Shown one piece after another: positions 34,798-43,502 of a stretch of 64,000 nt of DNA; the first letter of the stretch is position 1, and each line of letters opens with the position of its first letter. The notes beneath the pieces are model-generated. The model was not told the DNA's origin. It saw only the letters and a list, made by a program, of their open reading frames with translations, and did not search any database. The translations under genes and the position numbers were made by a program. The stretch is taken from positions 1 to 64,000 of the forward strand of contig NZ_JAPFPW010000013.1 in NCBI RefSeq assembly GCF_026155325.1, written 5' to 3'. The DNA comes from Desulfobotulus pelophilus (GTDB lineage Bacteria; Desulfobacterota; Desulfobacteria; Desulfobacterales; ASO4-4).

Positions 34798-36369
34798 ATG
34801 CAAAAAAAGCAGGCAGGATGGTATTTTGCTGTGTTTGGCGCCATGATTTTTGGAGGGTGGGCGGCGGCATCAACGGTAAGTACGGCAGACCACAGCCGGT
34901 TTGAACAGTTGAAAAAGGAATTTGCCTCCGGTCCGGAAGTAACCATGGCCTGCCTGAGCTGCCATAATGAGGCCGGAAGTCAGTTTATGAAAACCATTCA
35001 CTGGACATGGATCTGCCCTGAGTCCGGCGATGGGAAGCTGGGAAAAGCGGGAAAATCGTTAAACAATTACTGTATCAGTATTCCAGAGAATGAGGCGCGT
35101 TGCACCTCATGCCATGCGGGTTACGGATGGAGGGATGATTCCTTTGATTTTTCAAAGGAAGAAAACATTGATTGTCTGGTCTGCCATGAACAGACGGGTA
35201 CTTATAAAAAATATCCCACGGCAGCGGGGTATCCAGTGGATCAACCCACCCGTTTTCCTGCCAGTGGTGAATTGTTTGAGCCGCCGGACTGGAGTGCCGT
35301 TGCCCAGAGTGTGGCAAGGCCGGGAAGGGCAAACTGTGGTACCTGCCATTTCTATGGGGGGGGTGGTGACGGTGTCAAGCATGGGGATCTGGATTCCTCT
35401 CTGTTTTATCCTCCCAAAGAGCTGGATGTGCATATGTCCGAAGACGGCGGTGGCTTTGCCTGCATTCGTTGCCATACTACCGTTGCCCACAGGATCAGCG
35501 GACGCTGTTATCAGACTCCGGCCGTGGAGGAACATAAAAGCCTGATTGAAGATGATCTGACCTCCCGTATTACCTGTGTGGCATGTCATAGCAGCAGCCC
35601 CCATGCAGAAACAGCCAAGCTCAATGACCATACGGACAAGGTGGCCTGTCAGACCTGTCACATTCCCGCCTATGCCAGAGGAGGCGTACCCACTAAAATG
35701 CTCTGGGACTGGTCCGAAGCGGGACAGTTGAAAGAGGGCAGGCCTTATAAGGTTGCCGGAGATCTGGGGCGGCCGGTGTACGACAGCCAGAAGGGCGTGT
35801 TTGAATGGGCGGAAAATGAGGTTCCTGAATACGGCTGGTTCAAGGGAGTGATACGTAACACTCTGGTCACGGACATCATTGATCCCGATACCGTTGTGGG
35901 GGTGAACTATGTGGATACAAAACCTTCCGATCCCAATGCACGAATCTATCCCTTCAAGGTACACAGAGGAATTCAGCCCTATGATGCGGAGCTGAACACC
36001 CTGGTTTTTCCAAAGCTCTTTGGTCCTAAGGGCAGCGGGGCTTACTGGTCGGATTTTGACTGGGTTGTATCCATTCAAAAGGGAATGGCTTCAAGGGATC
36101 TGCCTTTCAGCGGAGAGGTTGGTTTTGTGGAAACCACCTTCCGGTATCCCATCACCCATATGGTGGCGCCGAAAGATCAGGCCCTTTCCTGCGGCGAATG
36201 TCATGTACGGGAAGGGAGCCGTCTTGCAGGAATTTCCGGTGTGTACATTCCCGGCCGTGACAGTGGAGGCCCTTTGTCCAAGGCGGGGTGGATGCTGACG
36301 GCCTTTTCCATTCTGGGGGTGGGGCTCCATGCTTTTCTACGTATCAGCGGATGGGGGGGGAAAAAGTGA
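34798..36369 (+). CDS. Octaheme c-type cytochrome, tetrathionate reductase (OTR) family
   Basis: I chose ATG 34798 after GGGAGG, giving 523 residues. A signal-anchor (WYFAVFGAMIFGGW) precedes eight CxxCH heme sites: CLSCH, CTSCH, CLVCH, CGTCH, CIRCH, CVACH, CQTCH and CGECH. The family acts on tetrathionate, nitrite or hydroxylamine in vitro. A C-terminal helix (WMLTAFSILGVGLHAFL) anchors it in the membrane, so hemes face the periplasm. It overlaps the cytochrome b gene by GTGA, which suggests one complex passing electrons from quinol. The physiological acceptor is not known. Confidence 0.93.
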   Translation: MQKKQAGWYFAVFGAMIFGGWAAASTVSTADHSRFEQLKKEFASGPEVTMACLSCHNEAGSQFMKTIHWTWICPESGDGKLGKAGKSLNNYCISIPENEARCTSCHAGYGWRDDSFDFSKEENIDCLVCHEQTGTYKKYPTAAGYPVDQPTRFPASGELFEPPDWSAVAQSVARPGRANCGTCHFYGGGGDGVKHGDLDSSLFYPPKELDVHMSEDGGGFACIRCHTTVAHRISGRCYQTPAVEEHKSLIEDDLTSRITCVACHSSSPHAETAKLNDHTDKVACQTCHIPAYARGGVPTKMLWDWSEAGQLKEGRPYKVAGDLGRPVYDSQKGVFEWAENEVPEYGWFKGVIRNTLVTDIIDPDTVVGVNYVDTKPSDPNARIYPFKVHRGIQPYDAELNTLVFPKLFGPKGSGAYWSDFDWVVSIQKGMASRDLPFSGEVGFVETTFRYPITHMVAPKDQALSCGECHVREGSRLAGISGVYIPGRDSGGPLSKAGWMLTAFSILGVGLHAFLRISGWGGKK

Positions 36370-36977
36370 AATCCATTTATCTGTATACCCGTTTTGAACG
36401 TTTCTGGCACTGGGCCCAGGCCCTTCTCATCGGCGGACTTCTCTGGACAGGCTTTGCCGTTCACGGAGATTTGCCATGGCCGGATTTTCATACGGCCGTT
36501 ATCTGGCACAACCGTCTGGGTATTACATGGCTGATTCTGTTTGCCTTCATTCTCTTCTGGGAAGCTACCACGGGTGAGTGGCGGCACTATGTTCCTACCA
36601 CCCGCAAGCTTTTTGCTGTGGGCCGGTATTATCTTGTGGGAATTTTCAGGGGTGAACCCCACCCTGTTGCCAAAACGGCTGAAGCCAAGCATAATCCCCT
36701 GCAGCGTCTCACCTATCTTGGCGTTGCCGTTGCCATCGTTCCTGTACAGGTGGTTACAGGGCTTCTGTACTGGACCTACAATGACTGGCACCTTTTGGGC
36801 TTTTCCATGAATTTAGGGGTTCTGGCCTTTCTGCATGTGGCAGGAGCTTTTCTGTTTCTGATGTTTCTTGTGATTCATGTGTACATGATTACCACAGGCC
36901 ATACACCCTTTGCCCATCTGAAAGCCATGGTAACGGGGTGGGAAGAGGTCCATGGTCCGGATAAGCCTCCGCATTAA
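36366..36977 (+). CDS. Cytochrome b561-type membrane subunit
   Basis: A 203-residue integral protein that starts with GTG at 36366, overlapping the octaheme gene stop by four bases, with GGGGGG as ribosome site. About four helices carry His residues suited to bind heme b: FERFWHWAQALL, HNRLGITWLILF, FLHVAGAFLFLM and FLVIHVYMITTGH. This matches the Ni/Fe-hydrogenase/formate dehydrogenase cytochrome b group. It is inferred to oxidise menaquinol and feed the octaheme protein. A terminator follows. Confidence 0.9.
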   Translation: MKSIYLYTRFERFWHWAQALLIGGLLWTGFAVHGDLPWPDFHTAVIWHNRLGITWLILFAFILFWEATTGEWRHYVPTTRKLFAVGRYYLVGIFRGEPHPVAKTAEAKHNPLQRLTYLGVAVAIVPVQVVTGLLYWTYNDWHLLGFSMNLGVLAFLHVAGAFLFLMFLVIHVYMITTGHTPFAHLKAMVTGWEEVHGPDKPPH

Positions 36978-37013
36978 AAGGCTGGTTGCCTTGTTGATGC
37001 CTGAATGGTAAAA

Positions 37014-37049
37014 GTGAAAAAAATGGCCCCTTTCCGGGGCTGTTTTTTT
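37014..37049 (+). terminator. Terminator after the cytochrome b gene
   Basis: GCCCC and GGGGC enclose a TTTCC loop, with an A-run before and seven T after (37043-37049). A clear rho-independent terminator, possibly working in both directions. Confidence 0.85.
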
Positions 37050-37089
37050 GGTGAAACACGGATACTCAACCCGTGAAAGGAAAAAAGGC

Positions 37090-38109
37090 ATGACCCTTTC
37101 TGCTGCCGAAAAAGTACGGCGTTTCTATGCCTGTTTTACGGGAGAGGATCAGGTTCTGATCCTTATCAATGCAGATCCTGATGCCATGGCCAGTGCTATG
37201 GCCGTAAAGCGTTTGCTCTGGCGCCGGGTGGCCGGTGTCACCATTACCCATGTGAATGATATCCAGCGTCCGGACAATCAGTCCATGATCCGGCTTCTGG
37301 GTATCAGGATGGTGCACTTCCGGGACCTGCCGAACTGGCGCTACAGCCGCATTGTTCTTGTGGATTCCCAGCCCGATCACCATGATTGTTTTGCCCTGTT
37401 CCGGCCGGATGTTCTGATTGATCATCATCCGGAATCCTGTGTTGTGGGTCGCTTCTGTGATGTCCGTCCCAAATACGGGGCTACGGCTACCATTCTGACG
37501 GAATACCTGCGGGCTGCCCGCATTGTTCCGTCATCCAGGCTGGCGACAGCTCTTTATTATGGTATCAAGACGGATACGGCCGATTTTCAGCGGAAGACCA
37601 TCATGGAGGACGTGAAGGCTTTCCAGTATCTTTTCCGGTACATGAATCCCCAGTTGGAAAGAAGGATAGAAAATGCGGAAATTCCTCTGGAAACCCTGGA
37701 TGTTTTTGAAAAGGCCCTTAAGTGCAGGGTAATGAGGGGAAACCGATTGTATGCCCACCTTGGTGATGTGATAAGCCCTGATGTCTGCGTACAGCTGGCG
37801 GATTTTTTCATGCGTGTGGATGTGGTGAGCTGGACCATTATTTCCGGTGTCTATGACAAAAAACTGATCATTATTTTCCGCAATGACGGCATTCGTCGGT
37901 CGGCGGGTATCGTGGCAGCGGCCAGTTTCGGAAAAATAGGATCCGCAGGGGGGCACAAGGGTGCTGCACGGGCGGAAATTCCCCTTATTGTACTGGAAAA
38001 ACAGGTAAACGTCAAAGACAGCAGAAAGCTTGCTGCCTGGATCCGGGATCATGTGGAAATCCGTACCCAGAAGAAAAGCAGGCCGGAGAAGGCGGAACCA
38101 TGCGGATAA
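37090..38109 (+). CDS. DHH-family phosphoesterase
   Basis: Start ATG 37090 follows AAAGGA. The 339 residues carry the DHH core: NADPDAMASAMAV (motif I), VLVDSQPDHHD, the name-giving LIDHHPES, GATATIL, and the C-terminal DHHA1 motif GSAGGHKGAARAE. Members hydrolyse short oligonucleotides or cyclic dinucleotides (NrnA/GdpP-like). No sensor domain is present, so it resembles the NrnA group. It overlaps the next gene by ten bases. Confidence 0.88.
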   Translation: MTLSAAEKVRRFYACFTGEDQVLILINADPDAMASAMAVKRLLWRRVAGVTITHVNDIQRPDNQSMIRLLGIRMVHFRDLPNWRYSRIVLVDSQPDHHDCFALFRPDVLIDHHPESCVVGRFCDVRPKYGATATILTEYLRAARIVPSSRLATALYYGIKTDTADFQRKTIMEDVKAFQYLFRYMNPQLERRIENAEIPLETLDVFEKALKCRVMRGNRLYAHLGDVISPDVCVQLADFFMRVDVVSWTIISGVYDKKLIIIFRNDGIRRSAGIVAAASFGKIGSAGGHKGAARAEIPLIVLEKQVNVKDSRKLAAWIRDHVEIRTQKKSRPEKAEPCG

Positions 38110-38858
38110 TCCTGCTGGGTTCCGGTACCTGTGTGCCACGGCTGGACCGTGCCTGCAGTGCCCTTCTGGTGGAGGTTTCAGGCCTGAAGATTCTGGTAGA
38201 CTGCGGCCTTGGCACCATGCACCGGCTTCTTGCCGCTGGTACGGAACCTTCTGATGTGGATCTTCTTTTTTTGACCCATTTTCATCCGGATCATACGGGG
38301 GAACTGGTTTCCCTCCTTTTTTCCGGTAAATATGCGGGGGCCAGAGGTCGCAGCAAAAAACTTGTACTAGCCGGAGGGAAGGGTCTTGGGGAGTTTTGCA
38401 GGGGGCTTGGCCGGGTTTACGGAGAATGGGTGGATGGGGGAGGGCTTCTTGAAGTAAAAGAAATCCCCATGGTAACTCAATTCTTATGGTCCGTGGGTGA
38501 GGTGCAGCTGGGATGCACACCCGTAAATCACCGGCCCGAAAGCCTTGCCATCAGCGTGGGCCACCATGGGCGGAGGCTGGTGGTTTCGGGTGACACGGAT
38601 ATCTGTCCGCCACTGGCTGCCTTTTCTTCTGGTGCAGATCTTTTGGTCTGTGAGGCGGCTATGCCCGATAGTATGAAGGTGGATGGGCACCTGACTCCGG
38701 CTCTGGCCGGAGCACTGGCGCAGGAGGCCGGGGTGGCAAAACTTGTGCTGACCCATCTGTATCCAGAGTGTGAGGGTACGGATGTGGTGGCAGGAGCCAA
38801 ACGTTTCTTTGATGGTTCTGTATGGGTGGCCTCGGATTTGATGACTTTGGACCTGTGA
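38100..38858 (+). CDS. Metallo-beta-lactamase-fold hydrolase (RNase Z-like group)
   Basis: The 252-residue protein starts inside the end of the DHH gene. Zinc ligands are seen in THFHPDHTGE, the His in CTPVNHRPESL, SGDTDICP and THLYPE near the C-terminus, an arrangement of the RNase Z/ElaC and ribonuclease-like group. It is shorter than tRNase Z and lacks a clear exosite arm. It may process RNA or cleave a phosphodiester; coupling with the DHH gene supports nucleic-acid turnover. Confidence 0.85.
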   Translation: MRIILLGSGTCVPRLDRACSALLVEVSGLKILVDCGLGTMHRLLAAGTEPSDVDLLFLTHFHPDHTGELVSLLFSGKYAGARGRSKKLVLAGGKGLGEFCRGLGRVYGEWVDGGGLLEVKEIPMVTQFLWSVGEVQLGCTPVNHRPESLAISVGHHGRRLVVSGDTDICPPLAAFSSGADLLVCEAAMPDSMKVDGHLTPALAGALAQEAGVAKLVLTHLYPECEGTDVVAGAKRFFDGSVWVASDLMTLDL

Positions 38859-38864
38859 GGGGAT

Positions 38865-39584
38865 GTGAACTATCCGCTTTTTATGCATATGGAAGGGATT
38901 CCCTGTCTTGTGGTTGGAGGGGGGCGTGTCGGGTTGCGAAAAGCCAGAGGGCTTCTGTCTGCCGGTGCCAGGGTGGTGGTGGTGGAGCCAGCACCCTGTT
39001 CTGAACTGATCCGTATGGCAAGGGACGGACTGCTGGAGCTTCGCTCCAGATTTTTTGAAGCAGGGGATCTGGAAGGTATGCGCCTTGTTTTTGCTGCCAC
39101 CCATAACGCAGCAGCGAATGCCATGGTGGCCCGGGAATCCCGCAGCCATGGTATTTTCTGTAACATAGCCGATGATCCTTCAGGCTCTGATTTTTTTCTG
39201 CCTGCTCTGGTGCAGCGCGGTGATCTTACCCTGGCCATTTCTACGGGTGGGCGCAGCCCGGCCCTGGCCCGTAAGCTGCGTATGGACCTGGAGGCCTGCT
39301 TTGATGAAGGGTACCAGCCTTTTCTGGAGATCATGGGAAGGGTGCGGCAGTACCTGCTGGCCAGGGAGCATAATCCGGACAGGCACAGGGATATTTTTCG
39401 TTTTCTGGTGGAAGGGCCTCTTCTCTCCCATATCAGAAACAGAGACAGGCAGGCCATGGTGCGTCTGTTGAGCCCCTTTGTGGGAGATGGTGCGGAAGAA
39501 CTGGTTTTTTCAGTGATCAGGGACAATGATGTCCGGAATGCTCCGGAAAATTCGGAGAGACATCGGAAGGAAGAGGATTCATGA
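38865..39584 (+). CDS. Precorrin-2 dehydrogenase/sirohydrochlorin ferrochelatase-type protein
   Basis: A 239-residue Met8/CysG-B type protein that turns precorrin-2 into sirohydrochlorin with NAD and may insert iron. It starts with GTG at 38865. The N-terminal Rossmann motif is CLVVGGGRVGLRKARGLLSAG; then GIFCNIADDPSGSDFFLPALV and the helical C-terminal part starting at ISTGGRSPALARKLR. Its end overlaps ccsA by ATGA. Siroheme serves sulfite and nitrite reductases and alternative heme synthesis, in keeping with hemA nearby. Confidence 0.92.
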   Translation: MNYPLFMHMEGIPCLVVGGGRVGLRKARGLLSAGARVVVVEPAPCSELIRMARDGLLELRSRFFEAGDLEGMRLVFAATHNAAANAMVARESRSHGIFCNIADDPSGSDFFLPALVQRGDLTLAISTGGRSPALARKLRMDLEACFDEGYQPFLEIMGRVRQYLLAREHNPDRHRDIFRFLVEGPLLSHIRNRDRQAMVRLLSPFVGDGAEELVFSVIRDNDVRNAPENSERHRKEEDS

Positions 39585-40396
39585 GTATTGTTGTGATTCT
39601 TTATGCCCTGAGTACCCTTGGCTATCTGGTTTTCCTGCTGTTGAGAAAAGAAGGCTGGCAGAGGGGGGGCTTTGTTCTGCTTTGTGCCGGGTTTCTGGTC
39701 CATGCTGTCTGGCTGGGCAGCCGGTGGGTGAAGGAAGGCCACCTGCCTCTCTTTGACCTTTCGGGTAATCTTTCCTTCAGTGCTTTTATTTTTGCCGGCG
39801 TTTTCATTGCCCTGAGGCATCGCTATCATGTAAAAATTCTGGGTATTTTTGTGGCCAGTGTCACGGCGGGATTAAGTCTTGCCGCATGGCTGACGCCATC
39901 GGCTTCTTCCCTTCCGGAGCCTGCCTATACCAGCCTTTGGGTAGTGGTGCATGTGGCTGCCAGTTTTGCGGGGAATGCTGCCTTTACTCTGGCCTTTGCC
40001 GTGGGCGTGCTGTATCTCCTTCTGGAAAGACGGATCAAAGAAAAGAGAAAGGATATTTTCTTTCGCAGGCTGCCGTCGCTGGAGCTGCTGGACGCAACGG
40101 GGCATGCCTGTATTCTTGTGGGTTTTACTTTCATGACCCTTGGGCTGGCCACGGGAATTCTGTATGCCCGCACGGTATGGGGGCAGTTCTGGAGCTGGGA
40201 TCCAAAGGAAGTCTGGTCCCTTGTGGTATGGCTGGTTTATGCGGCCCTGCTTCATGGGCGGCTTTCTTCAGAATGGCGGGGAAGAAAGGCGGCCCGGATG
40301 GCTATTGTGGGTTTTCTTCTGGTTCTGTTCACCTTTCTGGGGGTGAATTTTCTTTTGATGGGACACCATGAAGGCTTTACCCGTATAGGGGCCTGA
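39581..40396 (+). CDS. Cytochrome c biogenesis protein, CcsA/HemX type
   Basis: An integral membrane protein of 271 residues with about eight helices and the Trp-rich heme-handling motif WGQFWSWDPKEVWSL near residue 205, plus His residues in helices (VVVHVAASF, ALLHGR). It fits either CcsA of system II cytochrome c assembly or HemX, a partner of glutamyl-tRNA reductase; the hemA gene next door allows both. ATGA overlap with the upstream gene shows coupling. Confidence 0.9.
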   Translation: MSIVVILYALSTLGYLVFLLLRKEGWQRGGFVLLCAGFLVHAVWLGSRWVKEGHLPLFDLSGNLSFSAFIFAGVFIALRHRYHVKILGIFVASVTAGLSLAAWLTPSASSLPEPAYTSLWVVVHVAASFAGNAAFTLAFAVGVLYLLLERRIKEKRKDIFFRRLPSLELLDATGHACILVGFTFMTLGLATGILYARTVWGQFWSWDPKEVWSLVVWLVYAALLHGRLSSEWRGRKAARMAIVGFLLVLFTFLGVNFLLMGHHEGFTRIGA

Positions 40397-40415
40397 TGTC
40401 CGGCGTATGACAAAG

Positions 40416-40434
40416 GATGCCCCTTCAGGGCATC
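40416..40434 (+). other. Hairpin in the hemA leader
   Basis: GATGCCC (40416-40422) and GGGCATC (40428-40434) form a perfect 7-bp stem with a 5-nt loop, 14 bases before the hemA start. No T-run follows, so it is not a terminator; it could affect ribosome access to hemA. Confidence 0.4.
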
Positions 40435-40447
40435 GGGATGGGATGGC

Positions 40448-41815
40448 ATGGCAAGACTTCCGGGTATTGTTCTTTTTGGAATGAATCACAAAACAGCGGC
40501 TCTTGAGGTGCGGGAAAAGCTGTCACTGAATGCCGATGAAGTGGCTTCCGTGCTTTTGAATCTGAAGATGGCCGGTACAATTTCTGAGCTACTGATCCTT
40601 TCCACCTGTAACCGGGTGGAGTTTCTCCTTGTCACTCCGGATACGGATGAGGCCCGTAAAGAGGTATTGGCTGAGCTTGCATTGCGTAAGGGTGTGGCCC
40701 CAGAGTTCTTTGCCTCCTGTTTTTATCTGTTTGAGGGGCTGGAAGCTGTGCGGCATCTTTTTCGTGTTTCCGCCAGTCTGGATTCCATGGTTCTGGGGGA
40801 GCCTCAGATCCTGGGGCAGGTCAAACAGGCTTATCAACGTTCCACGGCAGCCGGGGCATCCGGTCCCATCCTGAACAGGCTGATGCACCGTGCCTTTCAG
40901 GTGGCCAAGCGTATCCGAACGGAAACGGGCATCGGAGACCATGCCGTTTCCATCAGCTATGCGGCCATAGAGCTGGCAAGAAAAATTTTTGGCTCCCTGG
41001 AAGGGCGCAAGGCCATGCTTCTGGGGGCCGGAGAAATGGCGGAACTGGCTGTGGAGCATCTCCTGCGGCACAGGATCAGTGAGGTTATTGTGGCCAACCG
41101 CACCTTTGACAGGGGTTTTGCCCTGGCGCAGCGGTTCGGTGGGAAAGCCATCCGCTTTGACGATGTACAGGCCACCCTGGGAGATGTGGATATTGTCATC
41201 AGCTCCACAGGAGCATCGGACTATGTAATACGAAAGGCGGACATACGGCCGCTGATGCGAAAAAGACAGAACCGTTCTCTGTTTTTTATCGATATTGCCG
41301 TGCCAAGGGATGTGGACCCCGCCATCAACTCTCTGGATAATGCCTATGTCTATGACATTGACGATCTTCAGGGCGTTGTGGATGATAACCTTCATGAACG
41401 GCAGCAGGAAGCTTCCCGTGCGGAGGGGATTATTGAGGAGGCGGTGCTGCGTTTTGCCGAGTGGGTGGAAGGGCTGGCACTGGTTCCCACCATCAAAGCC
41501 CTGCGTGAAAAGGTTGGCACCATTCTTGAGGATGAGCTGCGCCGGACCCTGGGAGATGCGGGCCTTCCTTCCGAAGCCATGGACCGTATGGTGGAATCCA
41601 TGGTGACCAAGATCCTGCATGATCCCATTTCTCTCCTCAAAAGTGGTGGTATGCATGGCAACAGAGATCGTTATCTTGGCTGGGTACGTCTCCTGTTTTG
41701 TCTGGATCCGGTGGAAAGTGAGGGGCGTTCGGTTCCATCTGTGGATTGTTTTCTGCATCGGGAAGGGGAGGCCTGCGTCTGTAAGCAGAAAACAGGATGG
41801 AAGCGATGTTTCTGA
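40448..41815 (+). CDS. hemA: Glutamyl-tRNA reductase
   Basis: First enzyme of C5 heme synthesis: reduces glutamyl-tRNA to glutamate-1-semialdehyde with NADPH. The 455 residues show GMNHKTAALEVREK, the catalytic Cys in ILSTCNRVEF, the signature GEPQILGQVKQAY, the NADPH motif LLGAGEMAELA and the dimer domain. The C-terminus is about 30 residues longer than the usual end and ends in a Cys-rich tail (VDCFLHREGEACVCKQ). Follows ccsA after about 50 bases. Confidence 0.95.
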   Translation: MARLPGIVLFGMNHKTAALEVREKLSLNADEVASVLLNLKMAGTISELLILSTCNRVEFLLVTPDTDEARKEVLAELALRKGVAPEFFASCFYLFEGLEAVRHLFRVSASLDSMVLGEPQILGQVKQAYQRSTAAGASGPILNRLMHRAFQVAKRIRTETGIGDHAVSISYAAIELARKIFGSLEGRKAMLLGAGEMAELAVEHLLRHRISEVIVANRTFDRGFALAQRFGGKAIRFDDVQATLGDVDIVISSTGASDYVIRKADIRPLMRKRQNRSLFFIDIAVPRDVDPAINSLDNAYVYDIDDLQGVVDDNLHERQQEASRAEGIIEEAVLRFAEWVEGLALVPTIKALREKVGTILEDELRRTLGDAGLPSEAMDRMVESMVTKILHDPISLLKSGGMHGNRDRYLGWVRLLFCLDPVESEGRSVPSVDCFLHREGEACVCKQKTGWKRCF

Positions 41816-42061
41816 GGGGGCATGGACGGACAGCATAGGGCTGCCTGAAAAGGATTCATAAACAGGAATTATGAGAAACTGTTCTTGAAAAGCAGGGGCT
41901 TGGAAGGAAAAGCCCTTTACATGGAAAAACTCTCTGTGGTATGCAGTCATACTTTTTTATGGGTGGCTATTTTTGATAGTAGTCTGCTTGGTGTGTGATC
42001 TGCGTTTTGTGATGAAGGTTCGGTTTTTTTCCGCCCGATGGGATGTGCGAGGAGGGTTTTC

Positions 42062-42424
42062 ATGGATAAAGAACAGATTGAATACTTCAGAACCTATCTT
42101 GTTACACAGCTGGATGAGTTGCTCCATCAGGCCGATGGTACGGTCAGTGGCATGACAGAGCCGAAGGAAAATTTTCCGGATCCCACGGATCGTGCGTCCC
42201 ATGAGTCCAACCGGAATTTTGAACTGCGTATACGTGACCGGGAGCACAAGCTGATCAAAAAAATCAAGCAGGCACTGGACCGCATTGATAATGGAACCTT
42301 TGGAGTCTGTGATTCCTGCGGTGAGGATATTGCTGTTGAGCGTCTCAAGGCAAGGCCTGTAACAGCACAGTGCATTGAATGTAAAACAAAGTCCGAGAAG
42401 ATGGAAAAAGCTCTTGGCATTTGA
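42062..42424 (+). CDS. dksA: DksA/TraR family RNA polymerase-binding regulator
   Basis: The 120-residue protein starts at ATG 42062 after GGAGGG. A coiled coil (about 5-75) leads to the zinc finger CDSCGEDIAVERLKARP with a second pair in CIEC. DksA enters the RNA polymerase secondary channel and acts with ppGpp. It is slightly shorter than E. coli DksA (151 residues) and of the common deltaproteobacterial size. Its end overlaps the PHP gene if that starts at TTG 42414. Confidence 0.88.
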   Translation: MDKEQIEYFRTYLVTQLDELLHQADGTVSGMTEPKENFPDPTDRASHESNRNFELRIRDREHKLIKKIKQALDRIDNGTFGVCDSCGEDIAVERLKARPVTAQCIECKTKSEKMEKALGI

Positions 42425-43307
42425 ATCTCTGGATCCTGCTGTGGATCTGCATACCCATAGTACGGCTTCCGATGGCAGCCGTACACCTCAGGAGCTTATG
42501 GAAGAAGCGGTATCTCTTGGGCTGGCTGCTCTTTCCATAACAGATCATGATACCATGGCCGGCGTCCTAGAAGTTCTGGATGCCGGTTTTTGTTCCGCCA
42601 TTCATTTTGTACCAGGGGTTGAAATATCGGCCACGGTGCCCGAAGGTATGGACAGGCAGGACAGCCTTCATATCCTAGGATATGGTATGAATCCCCATGA
42701 CAGACAGCTTACCTCCCTTCTGGAAAGACTGCAGGAGGCCAGAGAAAAGAGAAATCCCCTCATGATCCGTAAATTACAGAATCTGGGGTTGGATATCACC
42801 ATGGAAGAGGTGGCTGAAAAATCGGGCAGTGGACTGGTGGGGCGTCCGCACATGGCGGGAGTCCTTGTGGATAAAGGACTTGTTCCGGATGTGGATACGG
42901 CCTTTGAGCGTTATCTCGGCAGCGGTCGTCCTGCCTATGAGGAAAAATACAGAGTGCCCTGGAAAGAAGCTATCCGAGTGATCCGGACGGCGGGGGGGGT
43001 TCCCGTACTGGCCCATCCCGGCCTGATCCGTGGACTGGACAGGGAGTCCCTGCGCAGCCTGCTGGTACGGCTTTGTGCCGAAGGGCTTTCCGGGGTTGAG
43101 GTGTATTATCCCCGGCATGACAGAGTGCTGGTCAGCACCCTTGAGGCTCTTGCTTCAGAGATGGGCCTGATCCGCACAGGCGGATCGGATTACCATGGCG
43201 GTCTGAAGGATGGCATTGCTCTGGGCAGGGGGTTCGGTGACCTTCTGGTTCCCTATGAGGTTTATGAAGAACTGAGGCTTGCCATGAAAAAGGCTGCTGG
43301 CGGGTAG
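42414..43307 (+). CDS. PHP-domain phosphoesterase (YciV/RnaAM-like)
   Basis: The protein begins near VDLHTHSTASDG, the PHP metal motif I, and continues with ITDHDTM, PGVEIS, LAHPGLI and GGSDYHGG, the four further metal motifs. This is the PHP phosphoesterase group that includes 5'-3' exonuclease RnaAM/TrpH. The start is uncertain: TTG 42414 overlaps dksA by 11 bases; the GTG before DLHTH is the alternative. With the TTG it has 297 residues. A G8 tract lies at 42992-42999. Confidence 0.85.
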   Translation: MAFESLDPAVDLHTHSTASDGSRTPQELMEEAVSLGLAALSITDHDTMAGVLEVLDAGFCSAIHFVPGVEISATVPEGMDRQDSLHILGYGMNPHDRQLTSLLERLQEAREKRNPLMIRKLQNLGLDITMEEVAEKSGSGLVGRPHMAGVLVDKGLVPDVDTAFERYLGSGRPAYEEKYRVPWKEAIRVIRTAGGVPVLAHPGLIRGLDRESLRSLLVRLCAEGLSGVEVYYPRHDRVLVSTLEALASEMGLIRTGGSDYHGGLKDGIALGRGFGDLLVPYEVYEELRLAMKKAAGG

Positions 43308-43378
43308 CTGTCTCATCCCTTTATTTGAAGGCAGCATTGCAAAACGGTATGGTACCGGCGCTTTCTGAGAGGATGGGT

Positions 43379-43482
43379 TTAGCAGTGCGGGCAGTTGTGC
43401 CGGCTCTGCTAAGCATATCCTGTTCCCCGGTGATTTGCACCGGACGTTTTTGGGAGGACTTCTGTTTCCGGGTGAAGTCCTC
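43379..43482 (+). promoter_or_regulatory. Three-hairpin leader of rnc
   Basis: Three stems lie in a row upstream of rnc. First: TTAGCAG (43379-43385) with CTGCTAA (43406-43412), extended inward by GC pairs and GGCA/TGCC. Second: CCGGTG (43427-43432) with CACCGG (43438-43443). Third: GAGGACTTC (43454-43462) with GAAGTCCTC (43474-43482), followed after six bases by six T. In E. coli RNase III cuts a stem in its own leader and so controls its synthesis; these stems are suited to the same role, or the third is an attenuator. Confidence 0.5.
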
Positions 43483-43502
43483 GGGTAGTTTTTTCCCTAT
43501 GG

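Noticed and set aside
40589-41950. 453-residue open frame on the minus strand
   Set aside because: Antisense to hemA, which has all catalytic motifs.
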